A DNA stretch of 54,322 nt, taken from NCBI GenBank assembly GCA_021159335.1, contig JAGGRZ010000015.1, positions 1 to 54,322 of the forward strand. Direction: 5' to 3'. Within the stretch, counting starts at the first letter, position 1. Each line of letters starts with the position of its first letter. Position numbers and translations under genes: made by a program. Below, piece after piece: positions 17,091 through 24,540 of this stretch. The notes beneath the pieces were generated by a model. It saw nothing but the letters and a program-made list of their open reading frames with translations, did not search any database and was not told where the DNA came from. This stretch comes from a bacterium. Lineage in GTDB: Bacteria; UBP14; UBA6098; B30-G16.

Positions 17091-17368
17091 GGGTCCGTGC
17101 TAAGCGGGGGGTTGCCGGTCCCCTGAACCCGAAACCCGGCATATGCGGGGCTTAATTCCCGCTCTGAGGTTCACCTGTTTTCGGGCAGGTTTTGCGGCGG
17201 TGGCGATGATGTTCAGGTCCTGCGCAAACAGCGCTATCTGAACCCCGCCAGGCCCGGAAGGGAGCAACGGTAGGATAGTTAGCTGTTGTGCCGCAGGGTA
17301 GCCTGAACGGAGTCACCAAAGCAAGACCACCGAAATACAAGGGAATCGAGGAGCGGGTGCACGGACCC
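17091..17368 (+). ncRNA. ffs: Signal recognition particle RNA, large type with Alu domain
   Basis: The ends GGGTCCGTGC (17091-17100) and GCACGGACCC (17359-17368) pair perfectly over 10 bp, giving a 278-nt molecule. The S domain carries the GGAA apical loop (17256-17259) inside the conserved GCCAGGCCCGGAAGGGAGCA. The Alu half has GTGCTAAGCGGGG near the 5' end and TGCCGCAGGGTAGCCTG at 17288-17304, matching the Bacillus-type scRNA rather than the ~114-nt 4.5S RNA. It acts with Ffh in co-translational targeting to the membrane. The next gene starts 24 bp after it, with no terminator between. Confidence 0.95.
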
Positions 17369-17392
17369 ACAAGGTTCCAAAAAGGAGCTATA

Positions 17393-18277
17393 ATGCTTTA
17401 TGTAGGAATAATACTGGTATTAATAGGGATACTAAGTATAGCACTCCTCTTATTACACAGGCGTCGCACAGAACCACCCACCGAATCCCAGATAGAAAGC
17501 GAAGCAAAAATCGAGGAGAAAATAAACTTCATAACTCAAGGCCTTCCCGAATACGACGACATTGTCGAAATCCTCGAATCAGAAGACCCAACCGTAGTAA
17601 AATTGTCACGCATATTCGATAAACTGCTTCTAAGCAATAGGATATCAGCCGCTGAAAAAATAGCTGACCTTATACTCGAAATAGCCCCTGAGTCAGCAGT
17701 AGGATACATGCGATTAGGACTCGTATCCATGAGAAGAGGAAATTTCGAGAAAGCCGAAAGATACCTGAGAACCGCGCTGGACATATCTCCTTCGCTCGTC
17801 AAAGCTATGAATAACCTTGCATACATCCTCAACTACCAGAAAAGATTTGCGGAAACCGTTGAGCTAATGGAAAAAAACATGGACATCGTAAACCAAAACA
17901 CTGTGGCAATGATAAACCTTGCCATAGCTTATTTTCATCTCGATAAAATTAAGAATGCATTTGAGCTTCTTAATAAAGTTTACAAGAAAGACCAGCAAAT
18001 ACCTGAGGTGCACCTTTACATAGGTCATTGCCTAATGAAACTTGGCGAACATGATAAAGCAATGCTGGCTTACCAACGCTATAAAGCTTTGGTTGGGCAG
18101 GAAGGCGCCGAGAAACCAAGCGATGAAGCAGGAAAAGCCGAAGAGTCTCAGCAAGAGATACCTCAAACAGAAATAGCTACCGAGAAGAAAGAAATAGTCA
18201 TCTCTGAAAAAGAGGACGAAAAGGAATCCGAACAGCCCCAAAACCCCGATGAAGAGCTTCTGGACGAAGAGAAATGA
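17393..18277 (+). CDS. Membrane-anchored TPR protein
   Basis: The start is the ATG at 17393, with AAAGGAG 5 bp upstream; a longer in-frame opening to 17288 would run into the SRP RNA and is rejected. The 294-residue protein has one N-terminal membrane helix (residues 2-24, followed by HRRR, which should hold the rest inside). Then come three or four TPR units (about 85-240) with GYMRLGLVSMRRGNFEKAE, AMNNLAYILN and LYIGHCLMKLGEHDKA. The last 60 residues are Glu/Lys-rich and disordered. The architecture resembles LapB-type or generic scaffold proteins; the partner is unknown. Confidence 0.75.
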   Translation: MLYVGIILVLIGILSIALLLLHRRRTEPPTESQIESEAKIEEKINFITQGLPEYDDIVEILESEDPTVVKLSRIFDKLLLSNRISAAEKIADLILEIAPESAVGYMRLGLVSMRRGNFEKAERYLRTALDISPSLVKAMNNLAYILNYQKRFAETVELMEKNMDIVNQNTVAMINLAIAYFHLDKIKNAFELLNKVYKKDQQIPEVHLYIGHCLMKLGEHDKAMLAYQRYKALVGQEGAEKPSDEAGKAEESQQEIPQTEIATEKKEIVISEKEDEKESEQPQNPDEELLDEEK

Positions 18278-18390
18278 AGATTAAGTAATTTATTAACCCA
18301 CCATTTCCCAGACTGTAAAAATATCTCAACTAAACCATTGCGTTTACCCTATTTTAGGCTATTTTATCTCAAGTAAAGGAAGGAGTATCT

Positions 18391-19146
18391 ATGGCAATTC
18401 TTCTTGTAAACGACGATGGTATATATTCGCCGGGATTGCTGGCGCTTTACAGGAAATTCAGGGATGAATACGATGTGGTTATCGTAGCACCCGACAGGGA
18501 GCAAAGTTCAGTGGGGCATGCTATAACGCTTTCCGACCCTGTTAGGATTCATGAGGTCGTTCAGGATGGTAAGTTTTTTGGTTATGCCGTGAGCGGCACC
18601 CCCGCCGATTGCGTGAAATTAGCTGTAAGAGTTATACTTAAAAGACCGCCGAATCTTATTATTTCAGGAATAAATCAAGGAGCCAATGTTGGAGCATCAC
18701 TGATATACTCCGGCACTGTTTCCGCTGCCACGGAAGGAACGATGTTGTCAATACCATCCATAGCGGTTTCACTCGACACGCGGAGACCCGACGCAGATTT
18801 TTCCGTTGCGGCTGAATTCACTCTGGAAATAGCGAAAAAGGTTTTAAAATTCGGTTTGCCAGCAGGGGTTTCATTAAACATAAACATACCCGCGCTATCC
18901 AGAGAGAAAATCAAGGGAATAAGGATAACACGACAGGCGATAACTTACTTTGACGATTTTTTCGAGCGAAGAATCGACCCGCAAGGAAGAACATATTACT
19001 GGATGAGCGGCACGATGGTTGAGATTGACCGCGGCGAGGACTCCGACCTTATGGCACTTAAAGAGGGGTATATCTCGATTACACCGATAAAATATAATCT
19101 TACCGCAGTGGAATATTTCGATTCGCTAAGAAAACTTTTCGAATAA
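18391..19146 (+). CDS. surE: 5'/3'-nucleotidase SurE
   Basis: SurE is a metal-dependent nucleoside monophosphate phosphatase involved in stationary-phase survival. LLVNDDGIYSPG gives the metal-binding D8 and D9. GHAITLSDP supplies the conserved Ser, and ISGINQGANVG the conserved Asn. GTVSAATEG completes the family pattern. Length 251 is normal. GGAAGGAG precedes the ATG. It heads a compact run of four genes (surE, SDR, glycosyltransferase, tgt). Confidence 0.95.
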   Translation: MAILLVNDDGIYSPGLLALYRKFRDEYDVVIVAPDREQSSVGHAITLSDPVRIHEVVQDGKFFGYAVSGTPADCVKLAVRVILKRPPNLIISGINQGANVGASLIYSGTVSAATEGTMLSIPSIAVSLDTRRPDADFSVAAEFTLEIAKKVLKFGLPAGVSLNINIPALSREKIKGIRITRQAITYFDDFFERRIDPQGRTYYWMSGTMVEIDRGEDSDLMALKEGYISITPIKYNLTAVEYFDSLRKLFE

Positions 19147-19165
19147 AAACCTTACCAAATTTACT

Positions 19166-20026
19166 ATGAGAGTAAAAATTCTCATAACGGGCGGGAATGG
19201 CATGCTCGGCGCCGATGTGGTGCCAATACTTTCGGAAAAATTCGAAACCGTTGTGCCAACAAGGTCTGAACTCGATGTCACAAATAGAGAAAATGTAATC
19301 GAAACTATTAGAAATGGTGGATTCGACTGGGTTATACATCTTGCCGCGCTGACCGACCTTGACTGGTGCGAAGACCATGTAGAGGAAACGATTAGCGTTA
19401 ATGCCTTAGGCACAAAAAATATAGTCGATGCTTGCGAAATGGCAGGCTGCAGAATCGCTTACATATCAACGAGTGGCGTCTTTTCAGGCAACAAACGGAC
19501 CCATTACACAGAGGACGATATGCCTGCACCAATAAATATTTACGCTCTTAGCAAGTATCTTGGCGAGCTTGCAGTCTCGGCAAAAAATGAAGGTAAATGG
19601 CTTATACTAAGGGTTGGCTGGCTTTTCGGCGGTGGTGAGAAGGACAAAAAGTTCGTGGGAAAAATATTCAACCTAATGAAAAAAGCCGATAAAATTGAAG
19701 CTGTAGCCAATATCTGGGGGTCACCCAACTACTCGGTTGATGTCGGGGAATTAATAGTAAAATTCATCGAATATAATGCCTATGGATTGTTTCATGTGGC
19801 TAATTCGGGCGAACCGGCATCGCGGTTTGACATGGCAGTAGCGATTAAAGAATTTCTCCGCGCGAATGTGGAGATACAACCTGTTGGCGCAGAAAAATTC
19901 CCCACCAAGGCAAAACGACCAAGAATGGAAGCCATAAAAAGTATACGATTGGAAGAGCTTGGGATAAAACCGAGACACTGGAAAGACGCGCTCGGAGACT
20001 ACATAAAAAGGCTTATGAAGCTGTGA
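19166..20026 (+). CDS. rmlD: RmlD-like NAD(P)-dependent sugar-nucleotide reductase
   Basis: An extended short-chain dehydrogenase: Rossmann TGGNGMLGADV (about residues 8-18), VIHLAALTDLDWCE with the RmlD-type AA-T-D pattern, the STSGVFSG strand, and the catalytic YALSK pair. The C-terminal GLFHVANSGEPASRF and KRPRMEAIKS are typical of dTDP-4-dehydrorhamnose reductases. It would make dTDP-rhamnose or a related sugar for the glycosyltransferase encoded next (4-bp GTGA overlap). rmlABC are absent from the window, so the exact sugar is inferred. Confidence 0.82.
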   Translation: MRVKILITGGNGMLGADVVPILSEKFETVVPTRSELDVTNRENVIETIRNGGFDWVIHLAALTDLDWCEDHVEETISVNALGTKNIVDACEMAGCRIAYISTSGVFSGNKRTHYTEDDMPAPINIYALSKYLGELAVSAKNEGKWLILRVGWLFGGGEKDKKFVGKIFNLMKKADKIEAVANIWGSPNYSVDVGELIVKFIEYNAYGLFHVANSGEPASRFDMAVAIKEFLRANVEIQPVGAEKFPTKAKRPRMEAIKSIRLEELGIKPRHWKDALGDYIKRLMKL

Positions 20027-21183
20027 GCAAAAGGCTAAACATAGCCATAATAGGAATCCGTGGCATACCAGCACGATACGGCGGATTCGAGGTTACTGCT
20101 GAAAATGTGGCGTTAAAGCTTGTTCAGCGGGGGCACAGTGTAACGGCATATTGCCGCGGACGAGCAAAAGGAAAACCAAACGAATACCACGGAATAAAAC
20201 TTAAATACCTCCCATCATTGGAATTACCCCATCTTTCAACACCGAGTCACACATTTATTAGCGCCATAAGTATTATCGGGAAAAAGTTCGATGTTATATT
20301 CGGCTTTAATGTCGGCAACGCGCTCATATTCTGGCTTCTTAAGCTATTTGGCAAGAAAACTGTTCTTTTTGTTGACGGTCTCGATTGGAAGCGGGAGAAA
20401 TACGGTCCTTTCGGGCGGTGGTTTCTGAAGCGAAGCGAGGCTATAGCGATTCACGCTGCTAAACACATAGTCGTGGATGCTATCCCTGCCCAGAAGCATT
20501 ACGCGGAAAAGTACGGTTATCATGCGCATTACATCCCCTCAGGAGCCAATGTTGTGGAAAGCGTACCGAGGACGGGAATACTGGAAAGGCTCGGACTAAC
20601 GCCAAAAAAATACGCATTATCAGTAGGCAGGCTAACCCCTGAAAAGAGACAACACCTTATCGCAAAGGCGTTCAAAAGAGTGAAAACAGATTACAAAATG
20701 GTTATAGTGGGCGGGAATAAATACAACCCTCAATATGTAAGAAAAGTCTTTGATGAAGCCAAGGATGACGACAGGATAATTTGCACTGGTCCTCTGTACG
20801 GTGCTGATGTGGATGAGCTTTATTTTAACGCAGCGGTGTTCGTAAACGCATCAAAGGTGGAGGGAACATCTATTTCGCTTTTGCAAGCTATGGGCAGCGG
20901 ATGTGCACTTTTGGTAAGCGATATTCCCGAAAATGTTTCAGCTACTATGGGAGCTGCACTGATATTCGACCACGAGGACCTTAACGACTTCGTGGAAAAG
21001 TTCCAGGAGATTCTCAGCAACGAAAATTTAATGCAGAGCTTATCGCAGAAAGCCAGAGATGTGATACGAAACCATTACTCGTGGGATGTGACGGCTGACA
21101 AATTTGAGAAACTACTTCTCGATGCAGCAGGAGTAGAAAAACTCGAGGAATCAATCGAATCCACTATGGCGGAGACATCATGA
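20023..21183 (+). CDS. Glycosyltransferase family 4 with DUF1972-type N-terminus
   Basis: The protein opens with IAIIGIRGIPARYGGFEV, the hallmark of DUF1972 rhamnosyl- and related transferases, followed by the GT-B fold. The C-terminal donor domain contains SVGRLTPEKRQHLIAKAF and the EGTSISLLQAMGSGC E-x7-E-like region. The start is a GTG overlapping the rmlD stop by 4 bp; the next gene starts by a 4-bp overlap too. It probably transfers rhamnose or another deoxysugar onto a surface polysaccharide; the acceptor is unknown. Confidence 0.82.
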   Translation: MSKRLNIAIIGIRGIPARYGGFEVTAENVALKLVQRGHSVTAYCRGRAKGKPNEYHGIKLKYLPSLELPHLSTPSHTFISAISIIGKKFDVIFGFNVGNALIFWLLKLFGKKTVLFVDGLDWKREKYGPFGRWFLKRSEAIAIHAAKHIVVDAIPAQKHYAEKYGYHAHYIPSGANVVESVPRTGILERLGLTPKKYALSVGRLTPEKRQHLIAKAFKRVKTDYKMVIVGGNKYNPQYVRKVFDEAKDDDRIICTGPLYGADVDELYFNAAVFVNASKVEGTSISLLQAMGSGCALLVSDIPENVSATMGAALIFDHEDLNDFVEKFQEILSNENLMQSLSQKARDVIRNHYSWDVTADKFEKLLLDAAGVEKLEESIESTMAETS

Positions 21184-22328
21184 TAGAATTCGAGGTTATA
21201 GCAGTTGACTCAGAAACAAAAGCCCGCGCAGGAGTTATAAGAACCCCTCATGGAGATGTTCCTACTCCCGTTTTCATGCCTGTAGGAACACAGGGCACGG
21301 TTAAAACAATGCCGTGGCGCGACCTTATAGATTTTGGCGTGCGGATAATACTTTCCAACACATATCACCTTTATCTTCGCCCGGGTCACGAGCTTATCGC
21401 TCGTCTCGGAGGTCTCCATGAATTCATTGGCTGGAAGCGAGCGATACTCACCGATAGTGGTGGCTTTCAAGTTTTTTCTATGGCAGAGCTTACGAAAATT
21501 AGCGATGAGGGAGTGCGATTCCAATCGATTTACAATGGTGGTTATCACTTTTTCACGCCTGAGAAAGCTGTGGAAGTTCAATTCGCGCTAAGACCGGACA
21601 TAATGATGTCATTTGACCAATGCACCAGTTATCCGATAAATTTTGACGATGCCAAAAAGGCAGTTGAACGAACGAGTCGCTGGGCAAAAAGAGGTTACGA
21701 ACATTGGCGGCGACTTATCGATAACGATAAAAACCCCGAAACAGCACCTTCACTTTTCGGAATAATTCAGGGCAGCGTTTATCCGGAACTAAGAAAAATG
21801 TCTGCCGAGGACATTCTTGCGATAGATTTCGACGGCTACGCTATAGGTGGGCTTTCAGTGGGTGAGCCCAAACACGAAATGTTCGAAATGGTTAGTATCC
21901 TCGAACCCATGATGCCCAAAGATAAACCTCGTTACCTCATGGGTGTGGGGAAACCCGAGGACATAATACAAGCGGTAGCTATGGGTATGGATATGTTCGA
22001 CTGCGTGATACCGACCCGGAACGCAAGGAACGGTTCAGTTTATACATGGGCAGGTAAGATGTCGCTTAAAGCATCTTACTACATGGATGACCCCCGCCCT
22101 ATCGACCCCAATTGTCAGTGCTACACATGTAGGAATTACTCGCGAGCGTACATAAGACACCTTTTTTCGGCTGGTGAACTTCTCGCGCCATATCTCGCCA
22201 CCCATCATTCGCTGTATTTTTTCTCGGAATTCATGCGCGAGATAAGACAGGCAATAATAGAAAACCGATTTGGTGAATTTATGAAAGATTTTCTCTCAAG
22301 CTTCGACCCTGAAGCGGCGCCGAGGTGA
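21180..22328 (+). CDS. tgt: Queuine tRNA-ribosyltransferase
   Basis: Tgt exchanges G34 for preQ1 in tRNA-Asp, -Asn, -His and -Tyr. Motifs: TDSGGFQVFS (D92 in the base-binding site), YAIGGLSVGEP, the nucleophile region MFDCVIPTRNARNGS, and the zinc site CQCYTCRNYSRAYIRHL. At 382 residues it is full-length. The ATG overlaps the glycosyltransferase stop (ATGA). Its substrate tRNA-Asp (GUC) is encoded in this window at 27.4 kb, and surE, rmlD and tgt form one operon without obvious functional unity. Confidence 0.96.
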   Translation: MIEFEVIAVDSETKARAGVIRTPHGDVPTPVFMPVGTQGTVKTMPWRDLIDFGVRIILSNTYHLYLRPGHELIARLGGLHEFIGWKRAILTDSGGFQVFSMAELTKISDEGVRFQSIYNGGYHFFTPEKAVEVQFALRPDIMMSFDQCTSYPINFDDAKKAVERTSRWAKRGYEHWRRLIDNDKNPETAPSLFGIIQGSVYPELRKMSAEDILAIDFDGYAIGGLSVGEPKHEMFEMVSILEPMMPKDKPRYLMGVGKPEDIIQAVAMGMDMFDCVIPTRNARNGSVYTWAGKMSLKASYYMDDPRPIDPNCQCYTCRNYSRAYIRHLFSAGELLAPYLATHHSLYFFSEFMREIRQAIIENRFGEFMKDFLSSFDPEAAPR

Positions 22329-22343
22329 GGAAGGTTTACAAAA

Positions 22344-22754
22344 TTACAGTCCCCTTTTCTTCACGCGCTTTTTGCTCGTCTTTCCCGATTTTTTACTCTT
22401 GGATGTAGGATAAGTCTTGGCCTTCCTGATGGACTTCTTCCTCTCCCCTTCTCCAGACTTTATCAATTTTTTGCTTTGAAGCCTATCGTCAATTCCGTTG
22501 CTATCGTTGTCAATGAAATAGTCAAAAATTCCCTTTATTTCTTCTTCAAGTTCCGCTTTTGATTCAGGGCTCGAGATTATTTCCTTGATTATTGCCCTAA
22601 ATACCCCGCTTGACTTCTTAATAGTGCTATGGGTTGATTTTACTTTCGCCCTGCTTTTCAGGCTGTCCTCACCGGCTGACCGCAACCTCTGAGAAAACAA
22701 CGGCGTTGTTAATATGAGGGCAACTATCGCTATGTTCAAAACTTTTCTCATCAT
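22344..22754 (-). CDS. Small secreted basic protein with a DxDxNGxxD calcium-loop motif, unrecognised
   Basis: Residues 1-22 form a signal peptide ending near LFSQ. A Ser/Lys-rich stretch follows, then a helix (about 50-80). Next is one loop, DNDSNGIDDR (residues 82-91), of the type found in thrombospondin type 3, dockerin and EF-hand calcium sites. The last 35 residues are dominated by Lys, Arg and Ser. Length 136. It lies 41 bp downstream of the CCCC protein in the same direction and converges with tgt across 15 bp. The ribosome site is weak, and either of two adjacent ATGs could start. Function unknown; the basic tail may bind polyanions. Confidence 0.6.
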   Translation of the reverse strand: MMRKVLNIAIVALILTTPLFSQRLRSAGEDSLKSRAKVKSTHSTIKKSSGVFRAIIKEIISSPESKAELEEEIKGIFDYFIDNDSNGIDDRLQSKKLIKSGEGERKKSIRKAKTYPTSKSKKSGKTSKKRVKKRGL

Positions 22755-22795
22755 CTTAATGTTCAGCAGTTTTATTGCCGTGTCAATACATTTGT

Positions 22796-23431
22796 TTAAA
22801 TTCGTCGTCGCGATGTCGGTTTGGACCGTCTTGTTTTCGGCTTGGTTCCATGATATTTTCGAACTTTCATTCTTTTGTGCGGTGTTCGATAAGTTTTTGT
22901 GGTTACAGTTTCTCTCCGCAATACTGTTGTTCCAGACGAATTCGCTCGCGCCCGCGTTGTTCTATAGGTCATAGTTGTGGTTCGTGACCTTGTAACGGTC
23001 TCATGATGCGATGTCGTTCGATATGTAGTTACTTCGCCAAGCCCGTGCCTCCGAACCAGTTCCCGTGCCATGTCGGTGTATGTATATCGATGCGGCAATC
23101 TCACGGCTCTGCGCCAGTAATAACGATGACCAATGTAAACTCGCTCGCAACCAATGCAGGGGTAGCGGTAATATACATAACGATACCAACCGCACGGGCT
23201 GAAATAAATCCTTACTATCCTTCGGCAACATGGTGGCCAATAATCGTATGGAAGGTATATAATCTCCTCGCAGCAGCAACAATCGAAATAATCGTCACAA
23301 TCCCAGATATCTATCCTCAATCCAAACGAAATTCGTATGTTATCCCAACAACAGCAACACTGCGCATTAGCTTTGTCGGCGAACGAAATCGCCAAAACAA
23401 GGATAAGCGTGGCGTATAATATCTTTTTCAT
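22796..23431 (-). CDS. Secreted cysteine-rich CCCC-motif protein, unrecognised
   Basis: A signal peptide (residues 1-23, ending ANA) should release a mature chain starting QCCCCWD. Fourteen cysteines fall within residues 25-95: CCCC at 25-28 and 51-54, CC at 68-69, and singles at 45, 80, 92 and 95, in a Tyr/Trp/Pro-rich context. A Thr/Arg-rich segment (134-182) with repeated TYRTT-like strings and a basic Lys/Arg/Ser tail (183-211) follow. An extended GGAGGTGAT ribosome site precedes the ATG, which suggests high expression. It has no family I know. The composition suggests a disulfide- or metal-stabilised envelope protein. Confidence 0.7.
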   Translation of the reverse strand: MKKILYATLILVLAISFADKANAQCCCCWDNIRISFGLRIDIWDCDDYFDCCCCEEIIYLPYDYWPPCCRRIVRIYFSPCGWYRYVYYRYPCIGCERVYIGHRYYWRRAVRLPHRYTYTDMARELVRRHGLGEVTTYRTTSHHETVTRSRTTTMTYRTTRARANSSGTTVLRRETVTTKTYRTPHKRMKVRKYHGTKPKTRRSKPTSRRRI

Positions 23432-23444
23432 CTTAAATCACCTC

Positions 23445-24350
23445 CTAATTAAATGAAAGGTTCTCTTGCTTATACTCTTTTCCAAAGACTTTAACTTTAT
23501 GCTCGCGAAAGATTTTGGGTAAAGCGACTTTGTCTTTATTTCCATCGGGGGTCGAAAGCTCAGGATTACCTCTATCCGTTTGATATGCCCAGTCGAAAAC
23601 CACATAGTCCCCGCAAAGACATTTTATCCTTATGTGAGCAAAGTGATTGTCTCTCGTCCACACAAGGTATGAATATCCTTCATAGATATTAACCTTAGCA
23701 CCGCTTATCCAGCCATCCTCTGGTGCCCAATCAACATCTGTTAAATCATCCGTCGGTCCGTAAATTAGAATGTCGGTGTTTTCATCGCAGGCTTGAATGT
23801 AATAGCTTTCATCGTAGTCATCATAACCAAAGAAAATGTCAGCGCATGGGCAGTCATACGGCACCACAGACTCGGCGGAAAAGTCATATCCAGCATCATC
23901 AGGAAATTCTTCGACAATATATGCGCGATAGCTATGCCCTTCTGGTCGCGGTGTATCAAACACAAGTTCGTCGGAGAGTTCACTTTCGTTACCCCATTCA
24001 TCAAAGGCGGAGATAGCATAGTAATATGTGTGTCCATTAACTACATCGTAATCTACATAATTTGCTGAGCGGGTTTCGGCGATTAAGTAGTAATAGCCAT
24101 GTTCTGTCCGTGAGCGCCAAACACGATAACCAGCGAGGTCACAGGCACGAACGGGGTCCCAGTAAATATATATTTTACCATCGCCAGTTACAGAATGAAC
24201 ATTCTGAGGGACTGGTGGCGCCCAATAGTCCTCATAATCGTAATCATCACATGGTGGCGGGCAATACCATCGCGGAACATCACACCCAACCGCAAAAACA
24301 AGTATAACACTTAAAAGCATCAAAAACTTTATTTTGTTCGAGTGTTTCAT
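23445..24350 (-). CDS. Acidic FN3-domain lipoprotein, unrecognised
   Basis: The ATG at 24350 is chosen because GGAGGTGAT lies 4 bp upstream and it begins a lipoprotein signal ending VFAVGC (C23 lipidated); a longer opening to 24488 has neither. After a Cys/Asp/Tyr-rich CPPPCDDYDYEDYW segment comes an FN3 domain (about 47-133: GKIYIYWDP, then YRVWRS, then YYYAISAFDEWGNES). A second domain (about 140-265), rich in Asp, Tyr and Trp with CPC and CLC pairs, has no known relative. The mature protein is strongly acidic, in contrast to the two basic secreted proteins encoded after it. Confidence 0.72.
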   Translation of the reverse strand: MKHSNKIKFLMLLSVILVFAVGCDVPRWYCPPPCDDYDYEDYWAPPVPQNVHSVTGDGKIYIYWDPVRACDLAGYRVWRSRTEHGYYYLIAETRSANYVDYDVVNGHTYYYAISAFDEWGNESELSDELVFDTPRPEGHSYRAYIVEEFPDDAGYDFSAESVVPYDCPCADIFFGYDDYDESYYIQACDENTDILIYGPTDDLTDVDWAPEDGWISGAKVNIYEGYSYLVWTRDNHFAHIRIKCLCGDYVVFDWAYQTDRGNPELSTPDGNKDKVALPKIFREHKVKVFGKEYKQENLSFN

Positions 24351-24452
24351 TTTATCACCTCCGCTTAATACTAAACAGTTAGTGTGCCAATTTTGTATTC
24401 CTTTGGCATTCAATAATTTAACAATCCGAGGATTTGGTTTTACATCTTTCTT

Positions 24453-24469
24453 TGCACAAAAATTGTGCA
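24453..24469. promoter_or_regulatory. 17-bp perfect inverted repeat between lipoprotein gene and purL
   Basis: TGCACAA and TTGTGCA flank AAA, in the 190-bp divergent region. Arms of 7 bp with mixed base composition suit a dimeric regulator. A second, looser pair, TGCCAA (24385-24390) and TTGGCA (24403-24408), lies closer to the lipoprotein gene. The regulated gene is unknown. Confidence 0.4.
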
Positions 24470-24540
24470 TGCCAAGAACTCTTTTCAATGTTGCTTGGGC
24501 GACATTATCGATTATTTTAGGCTAATTGAGAATTGAACTT

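Noticed and set aside
17288-17392. N-terminal extension of the TPR gene into the SRP RNA
   Set aside because: The in-frame opening overlaps a structured RNA and has no ribosome site, whereas AAAGGAG sits before the ATG at 17393 and a membrane helix starts there.
24351-24488. N-terminal extension of the FN3 lipoprotein
   Set aside because: A lipoprotein signal and an extended GGAGGTGAT site mark the ATG at 24350; the extension would bury the signal and covers the 17-bp inverted repeat.
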